Counted from the first letter of the stretch, positions 34,354-45,640 are shown. The stretch: 64,000 nucleotides of DNA from Hsuehochloa calcarea (GCA_036346395.1 CM070604.1:35739662-35803661); one strand, 5' to 3'. Notes: generated from the letters alone by a model not told the origin. Numbers and translations: made by a program.

Positions 34354-37300
34354 TGTCGGGACCCAAATATGCAAATCTGGACCCTCTGTGTATTCTGCAC
34401 TAGTCCAGGATCACGCTAGTGCACACAGTGTCAACATCGATGAAATATCACATCCATACAACGAATATAAGAATAAACGAGTACCTTTAAATAACAAATA
34501 ACTGTTGGGACCTTACGGTCGAGTTTTACATTTATTAAGCCATGCAAGGCTGACAATAAAGAAATAAACTGCAGCAAAAACGAAATAAACTCCAATGGAC
34601 TCCCGTCAATTTACCACAGGCACTGACTGGGATCAAGACCCTAACGATCAACCTTCGTAGAACTCTTCTTCAAAAGCAGGCGACGACTCCTCCACTTCTG
34701 TTGATTTGTTTAGCAAGAGTGAGTACACACCGTACTCGCAAGTCATACCACAGAATGCAATTTATAGATGATGGCTTATTCCAAAGGAATGGCTTTTGTG
34801 GTTATTTTGCAGAAATGCAACATTTGCAATTGAATACAAATAATAGATTGAAAGCATAATTCAAGACAAATAGACAATAATAAGTTAACAATTGATTTCA
34901 CAAAGGACACACAGTCTAGTCAAGTTATTCACACAGCTGCACAAGTTATCTCACACAGCTGACCCTTCCCAATTGTTTTATGAAAATCTACCCCTCGTGT
35001 GAAATTCCCGAGCATGTCCATAACCGAGGACGTGGCTATTCGAATAGATTGGTTTAAACACTCTGTAGAGGCTGTACACTTTACCCTTACGATATAATCA
35101 GTGGGGCCAGCATTGACCATAACAAAACCTTTCAGAGATTTCATCTCAAACAATGACACTCCCGATGTGCTTTCCTACCGTCCAATTTGTACACACAGCC
35201 CTTGGAACGACACACACCGTTGGACAGGGATGCAGCGAACCGTCCCGCGATGTGACATATCACACCTCCAGCCCATCACACAGTTTAAATACAACCTGAG
35301 TTGTCAATGTCAAGACTCCATAACTTACTAAGTTAGGCTCAGCCCATACTAGGCATGTGGTTGTACAGTAAGGCCCAGTTCAATGGCGCACAAAGTTAAA
35401 TCCTTAATTGACCAAGGCAAGACTTCCTATTTTAACCCAAATCACAAAGTTTAAAGCACACAGTTCCACCATTCACACAGATCCACCACTTGCCTCAGTC
35501 TAAATCTTTTCCCACCCTGTTGATTAAGTGCAACATATGCCATCAACGAGTAACAGCACACAGCACACACAGTTTCATCACACAGTTCCATAATCACTTA
35601 GTCAAGTTTATAATTGCAACTCACATGAAATGATGACTCGTGGCATGGCTAAGCAGTCTAATCGTATCTAACCAATCCACGTTGGTGCTACGATAATACC
35701 AACTAATAATGAACCAACCTAGGGTGACAAAAGATCATGGCATACAATAGACAATGTGGATATAACAAATTGGATTAATAACTATCCCAAAAACATTTAA
35801 ATAAATACTTGAAATAGAATGCAATACATTGAAACAAAATATTTTAAAAACTGGGTTCAAGATGATCAAAGGCATGACTTGCCTTGGAATAGATCTAGAT
35901 ATTGGTCTTGGTCTTGAGGTGCTCCTTCTTCTGCAAAATTCCCCGAAGTATCGACGTCTACTCGCAAACGAGACAAAAGAAACTAAAAACAAATAAATAC
36001 AGAGGCAAAACAAACTCCAAAAATCAAATAAAATTCACCATTAAATAGATATTAATTTATATGAATTTACAAATTTGAATGGGCTCAATCGGAGTTCGGA
36101 TGCAAAAGATATGGGCTTTGGAAGTTTGAAAATCAAATAAAACCCTAATTTGGATTTTATTGAATTTCCAGAATTATTTTTCTAAAGGAAAATCGGATTA
36201 TTGCGCAATGCTTGCGTCAGTCGAGAATTTCTGGAAAAATAAATAGATTTAAAATAAAATTTGACATGTGGGCCCCACATGTCAGTGACACGGCTCACGG
36301 TGGACCAAGTCCACCGAGCCTCTGGATCTGGGTCGGGGCTGAGGTGGTGAACTCGCGTGCGGGTGGCACTGACGCGGCACCTACATGGCTGACACGTACG
36401 CACACGGGCTGAGGTGGACGCTGACGCGGGCTGCCACATCAGACCGACGGTGGCGACGGCTCGGAAACCAATGGCAACGGCGAACGGCGGCTCCTCGCCG
36501 GTGGTGAGTGGTACCAGCGTGTAGAGGGGATTATTGCGCACATGTGGGCACCGGTTTGAGCACCTGGGGTTGTCGGAGATGGCCGGCGGCGAGCTTGAGG
36601 CGGCGAGGTGGTCTCAGGTTTGTCGGACGGGGGCTCCGGTGATGCTCCGACGATGAGGAGGTGCGCACGAGGTAGCCTGGGACTTGCTGAGTACGGAGGT
36701 GGAGTCGGCGAGGCAAGGGCGGCGACGACGGCGGCGCAATTCGCCGGAGAAGAAGCTCGGCCGAAAACCCTAAAACTTGAAATGCGGCGGCGCTAGAGCG
36801 ATCGGGGCGACGAGGGTGGCGGCTCTGGGTTGCGAGGTCCGGCGATGCTAAGGGGTATTTATAGGCGGGGATGCGAGATTTGAAACCCCAAATCGAGTCC
36901 AAACAATGGATTTTGAAATCCATGATTTTCGGAGATTGAGAGGGATCCGGGGTTTGATTCGGTTTGGAACGGATAAGAAATCAACGGGGATACGATTTGG
37001 TAGGGCCGGCGCGAAGAATCAGCAACCGAATCGGTTTTGTCGGACGGAGCTCGAAGCTCCAAAGAATGGCGCGGTTAGCGCGCGCGAGAAGAAGACTCGC
37101 GAGACGACGACCGTGGCGGTCCCACCTGGCAGCGGCAACGAGGCGCGGGCGAAGCGGCGAAGCGAGATCGGCGAAGCCACGCGGCGAACATCCAACAGAG
37201 GAAGGCGGGGTTGAGCGCGTGCGTTCGATCGGAAACGAGGGGCACGCGTCAAGCATCCAATGGACGAGGGCGCCAGGCGAGATGATGGGTCCTTGGTGGA

Positions 37301-37629
37301 ATAGTGTTGGGCTTCGGCCCAACACTGTTCCGAGGGATTTAAATAGATTTTTCTTTTTAATAAATCCAGAAAATGTAAATAGCAATTAGAAAATAGCAAA
37401 TAATCTTGGAAAAATTCTATAAAATTCTATAAAATATATCCAAGCATATAGAATCTAAATAAAATAGTTTTGACAATTGTTGATGTTGGGATTAAGCACA
37501 TTAAATCAGTTTGTCCTTAAAGTCCATATTAAGCTTTTAATTTAATATTCAAATAAATCCAAATGGTGAATTTTCTCTCTACCACTATTTAAAGGATTTT
37601 TTTAAAGCTCTGAAAATTGGGATGTTACA
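34354..37629 (-). mobile_element. Solo LTR of an unidentified LTR retrotransposon family, 3.28 kb
   Basis: On the minus strand it begins TGTAACATCCCAATTTTC (from 37629) and ends TTTGGGTCCCGACA (34354). It is flanked by perfect ATGAT copies (34349-34353 and 37630-37634). A minus-strand TATAAATA box lies at 36856-36863, followed downstream by a GC-rich stretch (36863 down to about 36260) typical of a transcribed leader. No gag or pol is present. The length and ends fit a Ty3/gypsy-type LTR, which is inference. Confidence 0.85.
36856..36863 (-). promoter_or_regulatory. TATA box of the 3.28-kb solo LTR
   Basis: TATAAATA in the minus-strand context cgcctataaatacccc; it supports the minus orientation of the LTR. 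Confidence 0.6.
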
Positions 37630-39060
37630 ATGATCTAGATGATTCTAGGAGTATTCCCACACATCGTAGCAAGGTAAAATCGGTCAAGAGGCCAAGCATA
37701 AACACTCGGATCAAGGAAGCACCAAAATCAACAAAAGAGAGAAGAACACAAATAAGACTTCACCCTTGAGCAAACAACAATAGATTGATTGATTCAAGAT
37801 GTTGCTTACAAAGCCACTCCCTCAAGGAGGACAAGAGCTCATTCCAAGAGCACACACAAATTTCTCTCCTCTCCTCTCATCTCCAAACCCTAACCCTAGA
37901 AAAGGTTTTAGCAAATGAGAACTTAAGTGCTTGGGGGTTTTTTCATCCCCCCCTTTCTATTTATAGGAGAGGCTAGGGTTTCTCTCATGGGCTCCCATTA
38001 AGGCCCAATACAAATGGGACCCCCACACACACACATCAATCTGTTGAAGCAATCGCCTGCTTCACCACGTGTAGGTTGATCAGCGACTCTCATCATGTCG
38101 GCAAGTCTCTCTCGTCCGAATCCCATCGGAACCTCCAAGGCACTTGCACCGACCCTCGCGCCGCTAGATCCAACTAGCTGCAACGAACTGTCCGTTCGAT
38201 CCATCTTGTCCATTCTGCACCATGCTTGAGTCACACGACCTCACCCGGCATCCATGATCGTTCTGGACCTCAGCTCTCCAAGCGTAGTCCCGATCCACCT
38301 CACCGTTGACGTCGTTGACCTGCAAGCCACCTGCACAACAATAGACAAAGAAATCGTCTTCGGGAATAAGTTCTTCACAACTTGACCCATGTTAGCTCAA
38401 CAATGCAATATGTAACAATAAAGCATTGAAACTCATGCATTAAACACAATGAAAACACAACAATGCCAAAATGGTCGAAGTCCAAGTGGAAGCCAGTCTG
38501 ACCACCCTATCACGCCGGTCGGACCGATTCCACAACGGCGGTCTGACCGCCCCAAAAGATTTAGCCAAATTTTAACTTGGAAATACGCACCCTCTCTGGA
38601 ATTTTCAAACTGGTAGAACTTTTGACTAGGAGCTCCAAAAATTATGTGACCACATCCAGGAGACTCCCCTCTCATGCCTACACAACCTATTTTTGGTCTA
38701 GCCCTAAACTCCAACATAAACTGTGGCCGGTCGGACCGGCAAGCAATGCCGGTCGGACTGCCACACGGCCGGTCTGACCGGCGGCTTCGCTGGTCGAACC
38801 GCCAATGACCTGACAGCACTGAAGTTTTCCGAAAACGCGAGATTCGTCAAACCAACAACGCAATTGCCAATTGACTAATCACTCTAAGATCATGCATATA
38901 TCCCCACGATATCCACAATGTGTCATATGTTTCAAAGAGTGGCAAAGACTCCACCTTATATGTTGGTTACCTCCATCTTACCTTAGCAATATAGTACTAA
39001 ACCATACATGCTTTAGAATTATAGAAAATGAGCATCACTCATATGACCCAATTTCCAACA

Positions 39061-39130
39061 CCGTCATGCCCTCGACACGCTGGTCCACGCCTACAGCTAC
39101 CTCGGGCGCCGCCGAGTCAGGGGCGGCCAT
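39061..39130 (-). pseudogene. PPP4R2: PPP4R2-like first coding exon, upstream part
   Basis: From an ATG at 39130 the minus strand reads MAAPDSAAPEVAVGVDQRVE and then GMT up to the Cop2 border. Removing Cop2 and the shared CCG (26321-26323 and 39061-39063) makes this frame run directly into 26323-26239 without a shift. The start codon is tentative, because the sequence just upstream (gaaccccccc) may itself come from a transposable element. Confidence 0.45.
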
Positions 39131-40387
39131 AACGTGGGAAATGGGGGGGTTCAGTTGAACCCCAAAAAAATTCAAAAATAAAACTGCTATGAGTACTCCA
39201 CTACGCATCAAACAAATCCACAACAAACTGGATGGATTGGAGTATTCATCCCAGATAGAAATATTTCGATTAGATCGCTCACAGCAAATCAGAACAAAAT
39301 TCTTAGAACAACCAAAAGCAAGTTAGGGTTCGTCACTAACAAGAGAAATCAATCCAAGTCCGGATGGTCTCCACTTCACGCCAGTACAGTAGAGAGGAAG
39401 AGGCGCGGGGAAGCGGCGTCGATTGGCGGCCTCGCCGCCGCCGATGCGAGGGGAAGAGGAAACGGAAGGAAGAGGGTGGTGACCGGTGACTGTTCGAAAT
39501 GTATCCGCTGACATTGCGCCGCCGGATCAGAAATGAAAGGACATGATTGTGTTTGGAAATACTGTAGCACAAGCATTATTTATGAACACTGTTGCATTCT
39601 GTTGCGACAGTTCTTCTCGGATCGGACGGGGTGAGTTGGTATTTTTTGATATTTTCTGAGTTAGTTTTTGCACAAAAGAGCATGCGGATGGGTAAAAAAA
39701 AACTTGTTCGTTTCTTTTACAATTTTTTGAGATTTGTCATGTGTTGAGATTTGTCATGTGTTGGATGGTTATTTGGTCGGAGGTAGGAAGGTTCTTTCCT
39801 TAACATAAGTTAGTCGTCCAACTTAAGTTGGATGTCGAACTCCAGACATTAATAATTAAGCAAAGCTAATCATAACCATCGGGTTGCAGTTATTGTGCGG
39901 TCATTGACGTTCGCCACCAAGCAAGTCACTCCTACCGTCACACAGGCCCTTGCACGGTTACACCATCACCGCCGCTAGCCCCCCCTTCATCCTCTCCAAC
40001 ACAGTCGTGCTGATTCATGGCGCCGACCTGCATGTCGAGCAAAATCATTGACATCCGATTCCATTGCAACAGATACCATTATGGGTTTGTTTGGGAGGCT
40101 CATTTCAAAGCTAGATTCACGTGGATGGACTAGGAAGTTGGACTAACATCCCAACCCATCTATATGAATGATCTGAACTGTGATCCAACTAAACAACATC
40201 TAAGCCGATGCTCTCTTTTCAGGCTTTCAGTTTCAACCCTTACTTAGGATATCGTCATCATGGTCATAGAGTTGGCGGCATCTCTTCCTTCCACAACGAG
40301 TTGTGGCTATTCCTTCGCTCCTTTTGGCTCTCGTTTGTGGTATTTCCGTAAAATAATGACTGTCACAAAAAAATGACACAGTTACCA
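39131..40387. other. Region between the PPP4R2-like exon and the MULE
   Basis: No coding region is supportable. A GC-rich stretch at 39365-39530 reads like a minus-strand leader or promoter-proximal part and could belong to the PPP4R2-like gene. The rest is unassigned. Confidence 0.4.
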
Positions 40388-40580
40388 TGATACCATGAAT
40401 TTTTTAAAATAATATTTTTTAAAGAAAATTACAAAAAATAATAGTCGACCTAAAAAATAACAAAAAATAGTTCATATCGTCGATTGAACTGGCGACAGGT
40501 ACCCTGCCCCCTTCTGTCGCCAGTCCGACTTACTGACGACAAGAAATGAACAGTCACATGTCGCCAGTTGAACTGGCGAC
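40388..40580 (+). repeat. MULE left terminal inverted repeat
   Basis: It ends with an interrupted palindrome GTCGCCAGTT-G-AACTGGCGAC (40560-40580) and contains degenerate copies of the gaactggcgaca unit. Confidence 0.8.
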
Positions 40581-40866
40581 AACAATTCTTCCCCTATAAA
40601 AGCTTGATGAAACCCTAAAATTCGACACAAGACTCATTTGTGTTCAGAAAAAAGAGGAGGGAAGGGAGAGGAGGAAAGAAGCTAGTGAAACACTACCCGT
40701 TCGGTTGCCCACCCGTGAGGTAATTTTTTGAACCAAATGGGTTACATAGTTTTAAATGTACGGTTGCATAGTGCAATGTGTTGTACATAATTCTTGTCGG
40801 TGAGTATTCTTATTTTAGATATGTGATTAATCATAGAAATGTTCTTCATGGTATAGTGCGTTAATT

Positions 40867-43271
40867 ATGTCGGATGTCACCATTTCAAAATTTACTACGG
40901 TCCGGGGACTATTCTGGAGGGTCCTAAGGGGACTGATCTACGTTATTTTCAATCGGCGACCGTGTCCCTGCCAAGAGTAGAGGGGCGTACATAGGGCGCT
41001 GTGATACAGTGATTGTTTCACACATTCCAAGTGAACCGTGATGTGTATGATCTGATATTGAGTTGCCTTGCCACCCGAGCAACACAGCCAACATATTTGG
41101 AGTTAGTACAGCTAAAGGGAACAAAGTCATGGCAGTCAAATCTTCGCGTGACGAGGGAGGGAGGGTGGGATTTGGTCCTTCTGGCCCAGGCATATGCCAA
41201 GCCCATTCTTGCATCCGCGGCTGAACAAGAAGGGAGTGGTGATGCAGAAGAAGTCGGTGACTCGACCACAGTAGCGGCGCAAAGGCTCAAGCTCCCGAGT
41301 TCTTGATCTTGTCGGCGAAGACACTTGGAGAAGTAGCTCCTTGATCGAGCGAGCGGTGGATTTCTTGGCGAGGGTGGGAGCTGTAAGCCATAGTGCAAAG
41401 GATGGACCATGAATCTCGGGACTACAATGCACTGTCGGAAGATGAAGGATCTGACGACAAGGATGGTGTGGACCAGCTGGCGGTTCCATCCGAGTGGAAC
41501 ACATACCAATTCGACAACCTCGTCGTCAACGAAGGCTCTCGTGTGTCGTGGGAGTACGACCAGAGCGAGGTCAGGCAAGGAGCTGTATACAAATACAAGG
41601 AGGTCGTGCAGGAGGCGGTCAAATTCTGGGCCTTATCGGTGCGGCACATATTCACAGTAGTCAAGTCTAACCCAAGATGCTACGACGTGAAGTGCGAAAT
41701 AGAGGGATACCCTTGGCGAGTGCACACATTTTATCCAAAGTGGTACACCTACTGGAAGTGCTCTATAGTAGTCCCGCACACATACGTCGTCGCTAAGTCA
41801 GTGCAGTCTCACAGGAACCTGTCATCAGGATTCATTGTCAACCTCATGTATAGTGAGAACATGGATAATCTTGATTGTGCGCCACGGTCCATCATTTGTG
41901 CAATTGAGGCAACGTTCCAGTACACAATCAGTTATGAGGCTTGGAGGACAATAGTGACGGACGGCAACAATCAAGTTTTTCCTGTGTCATTCGCTTTCGT
42001 TGAAAGTGAGAACATGGACATATGGTTGTGGTTCCTGAAGAATGTGAGGATTTCTGTTGTACCGGACCGTCCAAATATATGCATCATTCATGATTGGCAT
42101 GCCGGCCTGCTCAGTGCAATAACTCAGCTACAACAAGGAGATAACGAACCACTTACATGGGCATATCTGCAGAGCAGGTGGTGCATAAGGCACTTGGGAG
42201 GCAAACTTCTACAAGCAGTTCTGCAACAAAGACCTGATGAACTTGTTCAAGCGGCTATGCAACCAGAACCAGCAGTGGAAGTTCAAAGCACTCTGGAAGA
42301 TTATGGATGAGTGGACCCGGACGCACAAAAGGGATGCAGCGAAAAGGGCTGCCCCAAGTGCTGACCAGACCCCCGGAACATTACTACGGCTACCCACAGA
42401 TGGTTCCAGTCTGACGTGGAGGACGGGGGCACAGGGGTGGTGCTCGATATGGTGTCATGACAACCAATCTAGCCAAGGTTTACAACTGGGTCATGCGCGG
42501 CGCAAGGTGCCTCCCTTTGGTTGGTATTGTGGAGGCAATTCTCCACAGTACGATAAACTACTTCGTTGATAGAAGCAACAACGTATCACTCGCCATGGCA
42601 AATGACAGAGTACTCTACTTTGCTATGATCACCAAGTACATGGAGGAGAAGAGCAAGAAGGGTGAGATGCATCGCGCATTCAAGATGGGCACAAAGGAGC
42701 TTCGCTTTGAGATAATGTGCAGGGATAAGGACGCCGCGGGACAAACCGCGAGAAGATTACCCACGAGTGCACGCTACGCCACTCTAGTTGCGTATGCACT
42801 TGCAACAAGCCCCTTCTTCTGCGTAGACCCTGCTCCCATGTCGTGGCCGCATGTTCCACGGTGGCGTAACATTCTGGGCAGTACCTCTCTGATTACATCA
42901 ACAAGGAGGCGGTGATGCAAACATGGAGTGCAAAGATGTATTGTTACACTGTGGCTGCCCATTTCACTGGCCATCCGAGCTAGGAGCAAATAATCTGGGA
43001 TGCGAACATTGAAAGACTGAAGGGAAAGGTTGGCAGGCGACAGGTATAGCGCATCAGGAACGACATGGACGAAGCAGAAGCCGGGCGTTGTACGAAGAAG
43101 TGCTCTATTTGCAGGAAGTGTGGGCACACCTTCGAGAAATACCCAACGAGAAATCCTCAGGACGAAGGGAACACCGGCACTCCGCGGGGACTTCATCCGG
43201 CCACTCAACTCGAGGTAGTCTACGTGGGGGATGTTGAGGCCACTACCACGGGAAAGCACAGAAAGTTGTAA
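40867..43271 (+). pseudogene. MULE transposase (mudrA-like), decayed
   Basis: The putative start at 40867 reads MSDVTISKFTTVR, then pieces of an N-terminal domain (TYLELVQLKGTKSWQS) to 41305. A long frame from 41393 has the acidic linker and the MuDR DNA-binding type domain (AVYKYKEVVQEAVKFWALSV, CYDVKCEIEGYPWRVHTFYP). At about 41945 it jumps from ISYEAWR to VTDGNNQVFPVSFAFVE, so the segment with the first catalytic Asp is deleted. FLKNVRISVVPDRPNICIIH and the RWCIRHLGG block follow. Further pieces in other frames are LFKRLCNQNQQWKFKALWKI, TTNLAKVYNWVMRGARCLPL and a SWIM-like PCSHVVA near 42833. A zinc knuckle near 43090 has its last Cys replaced by Tyr (CSICRKCGHTFEKY). It is not functional. 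Confidence 0.88.
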
Positions 43272-43739
43272 TATGTGATTGGCAATGCTCTAGAGGATCA
43301 CGTTCATTTGTAAAAAACTAAGTGTTATGATGTTTGCTCAATATTATGTAATATTAGTGTGGCATGTCGTAGTTTTGAGTAATAACAAATTCGCATGATT
43401 TTTTCTTCCTTACCAACTTATGGAATGATTTGGGGTTGTGCTTGTCCCTTTGTCTTCTGTTCACATTTACACGATCTTCTTCGGTCAATTTACTCCATGG
43501 ACCGAAGGTAAAGTAGGCAAGGAACCAAAAATACATTAGAGTCCGCAAACAGAAGAACATTACACGTGTTCACATGGCATGATGGTTCGGCTAATTACTT
43601 TAGTTATCCTTGCTACTACTACGGTACACTAGGATACAAGCATCCGGACCATGTAAGTATACATACCTTTAGGAGATAGTAAAAAATATGGCGGGTAGGA
43701 CAGGGGACTACTACATAATAGCACAACCTACTGTGTGGA

Positions 43740-44330
43740 CCGGGGCCATTTACCCATCTTTGCGAGCTCGGCTTTGTACTCCTCGCCGGCCTCCCTCGCC
43801 TTGGTCGTCATTTCCCTCTTTTTCTCGCGCTACCTCTCACGAGCCTCGCACTCCCGGCGGTTGCACGCCTCGAGATGAGCTTTCGTCTCCCGACGGATAC
43901 ACTCATTTTGCTTAACGTTGTGGTGTTCCTCCCGGATGTCATGGGCCATTTTAGTATCCCACTCCTCGTTGTCCATACGCCACTGGTTGCGTGGGTGGAT
44001 CTCTTGATCGATCCACTTGCGGTAGCCACATAGCGGATCCGGGGACTACGAGTAGACCTAAGAGGTTGTTAGTGCGTACTTCGAAAGAGTAATGGTAGGG
44101 GGAACATACTGTAGGCGGTCCATACCAACTGTCGATGGTTGCTCGTGTTCCAACGGAAGTCAGGATAGTCCAAGGAGTAGTTCGCGCAACCCCAGTAACG
44201 CATGCCCAGACTTAGACGCTGCTTGGACTTAAATAACTTGTATGGGTCTCTGCACCAACAGACAGACGGTGTCTCCCCCTCGGGCGGCCCCTGCGGTGAG
44301 GGCTTGGCGGGCATGTTTTGGACGGGGTTG
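43740..44330 (-). pseudogene. GRF-type zinc-finger gene carried by the MULE
   Basis: On the minus strand an exon from about 44314 reads PSVCWCRDPYKLFKSKQRLS and GMRYWGCANYSLDYPDFRWN. After a probable intron (about 44054-44109) it continues SPDPLCGYRKWIDQEIHPRN. The spacing CWC...CANY...PLCGYRKW matches the GRF zinc finger (C-x-C, C, C followed by aromatic residues). The C-terminal part is highly charged (WDTKMAHDIREEHHNVKQNE) with a TAG near 43840 and a further basic, Glu-rich stretch. The joining frames do not fit perfectly, and one or two base losses are likely. GRF fingers bind single-stranded nucleic acid in other proteins. Role here unknown. Confidence 0.6.
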
Positions 44331-44584
44331 CTGCTTTGGGGGCGGTGTCATTGCGGGGAGGTGCCCTCCTGGCACGCGCTTTTTGTTCGTCTAGGGCCAC
44401 AACACGTCTTGCAAGTTCGCAGATCTCGTCCCATTGCTTCCCCATCTTAGCAAGATTGTGTTGAAATGTTGATGCAAGATTACCCGTCGTGGAATGGGTA
44501 GTACTTATAGGCCAAGGCGGCCCTGCACACACAGTTGAATTGTAATTTGGTTGATGGAAATTCGCGTCCGCGAGGCAGCGCTTT

Positions 44585-44754
44585 GCAAAGCTGACTCGTT
44601 GGGTCACGCTGCTGCGCAAAGCTGACTCGTTGGGTCACGTCGCTGTGCAAAGCTAACTCGTTGGGTCACGTCTCTGCGCAAAGCTAACTCGTTGGGTCAC
44701 GTCGCTGTGCAAAGCTGACTCATTGGGTCATGTCTCTGCGCAAAGCTGACTCAA
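44585..44754. repeat. 31-bp tandem repeat, about 5.5 copies
   Basis: The unit starts gcaaagctgactcgttgggt and recurs at 44585, 44616, 44647, 44678, 44709 and 44740 exactly 31 bases apart. Confidence 0.95.
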
Positions 44755-44756
44755 AA

Positions 44757-44980
44757 CCAACAATACTCAAAACCAACAGTACTTGAAACCTATAGTACTC
44801 GAAACGAACAGTACTCGAAGCCAGTGGTACTCGAAATGAATAGTACTCGAAGCCAACGGTACTCGAAATGAACATTTCTTGAACTCCACAGTACTCGAAA
44901 CGAACAGTACTCGAAGCCAACGGTACTCGAAACAAACAGTTCTCGAACCCCACAGTACTAGAAACGAACAGTACTCGAAA
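44757..44980. repeat. 16-bp tandem repeat, about 13 copies
   Basis: The unit is agtactcgaaacgaac with variants (gaagccaac, gaaatgaac). It follows the 31-bp repeats directly. Reading frames across it on either strand are repeat artefacts. Confidence 0.93.
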
Positions 44981-45266
44981 AGCGTGCACGCCAAAAAAAG
45001 AGATATTGAAACACTATACTACCATTACTATAGTTGTACAAAAATTAATATTTACATGACATGACTGAACAAACATCTACCGGCGGCCCCTCTTGGGGCG
45101 TACCCCGTATGTCGACCCCAGCCGTGCCCGGCGCTAGTGCGAGTGCGTCAAAGGATCAGGCGGCCGACGTACCTGACCGGCACGAGGAGACAAAGGTGGT
45201 GTGGCGACGTCGAGGTTCGGCACCAGTAGGGTCAGCTCCGGCGCACCTGGCAGCTGAGAGGCCTGG

Positions 45267-45640
45267 TCATGCGGGGAAGTAGAAGTCCTCGGCGAATATC
45301 TCATCGTACGACAAGTCCGCTTCATCCCAACTCGGTGCACGATCTACGAAACATTATTTTATGGATGCAATCATAGGAAAACCACGAAATAGGATGTTAC
45401 GAAATCAAGCAAGATAGTCATACCTGGGGGCACAAAGGCAACCGCGGATGACTCCGCGTACTCCTGCCCCGTGTATTGGTGGAACTGAGGACCTACAAGA
45501 GAAGATTGTTGTTAGTAGCTAATGTGGTTCGAAATAAAGTAGCGAAAGTGAATGTGTCATGCTTTCCTACAAACCGTCCCGAGGAGCTCTCACCACGGTG
45601 CCATGAGGACCCACTCGCCACGTCTGGGGGAGGAGCCTGT
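45267..45640 (-). pseudogene. Unidentified spliced gene in the MULE, 3' part
   Basis: On the minus strand three exon-like pieces read through splice sites: PPPDVASGSSWHRGESSSGR (45636 down to about 45572), GPQFHQYTGQEYAESSAVAF (45492 down to 45427, cag before and ^GTATGA after), and APSWDEADLSYDEIFAEDFY ending FPA and TGA near 45268. I do not recognise the family. The upstream part is cut off by the LTR insertion at 45642. An acidic C-terminus and Gly/Ser/Pro-rich middle are all that can be said. Confidence 0.45.

Larger units (their letters stand above)
33799..38917 (-). mobile_element. Solo LTR of a Sirevirus, minus strand
   Basis: The ends read TGTGGATATCGTGGGG (minus strand, from 38917) and a TCCTACA terminus at 33799. 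They are flanked by perfect ATGTG copies (33794-33798 and 38918-38922). Without the nested LTR it is about 1838 bp, almost the length of the Sirevirus A LTR (1841). It has the same layout: palindrome clusters near 38728-38800, 38508-38550 and 33995-34110, a TATAAATAG box on the minus strand near 37965, and the ttcaccccccct end. There is no internal region, so recombination between LTRs is the likely origin. Confidence 0.92.
26324..39060 (-). mobile_element. Ty1/copia element Cop2, with nested insertions
   Basis: The minus-strand element has a 5' LTR at 32978-39060 (interrupted) and a 3' LTR at 26324-28483. It starts TGTTGGAAATTGGG at 39060 and its inner LTR end is CATTTTCAACA at 32978. The outer left end reads CAAC directly followed by target sequence, so about three bases (A plus two target bases) appear lost there. 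Gag, protease, parts of integrase, reverse transcriptase and RNase H are readable but broken. No primer-binding site is seen in the 40 bases between the 5' LTR and the gag ATG. LTR divergence is clearly higher than in the Sireviruses and is mostly transitions, so the copy is older. Confidence 0.9.
32978..39060 (-). repeat. Cop2 5' LTR, interrupted
   Basis: The two parts are 32978-33798 and 38923-39060 (ATGTG target copies at both junctions). Removing the inserted solo LTR leaves about 0.96 kb colinear with the 3' LTR. Confidence 0.88.

Noticed and set aside
36180..37390. Several overlapping GC-rich reading frames on both strands
   Set aside because: They lie inside the 3.28-kb solo LTR, downstream of its TATA box, in all frames, with Arg/Ala/Pro-rich composition and no domain; typical of a GC-rich leader.
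44585..44980. CRISPR-like repeat array
   Set aside because: The repeats are directly adjacent without unique spacers and sit in a plant transposon.
45061..45282. Plus-strand 73-codon frame beginning MTEQTSTGGPSWG
   Set aside because: It lies opposite the terminal exon of the minus-strand gene and in low-complexity sequence; no independent support.
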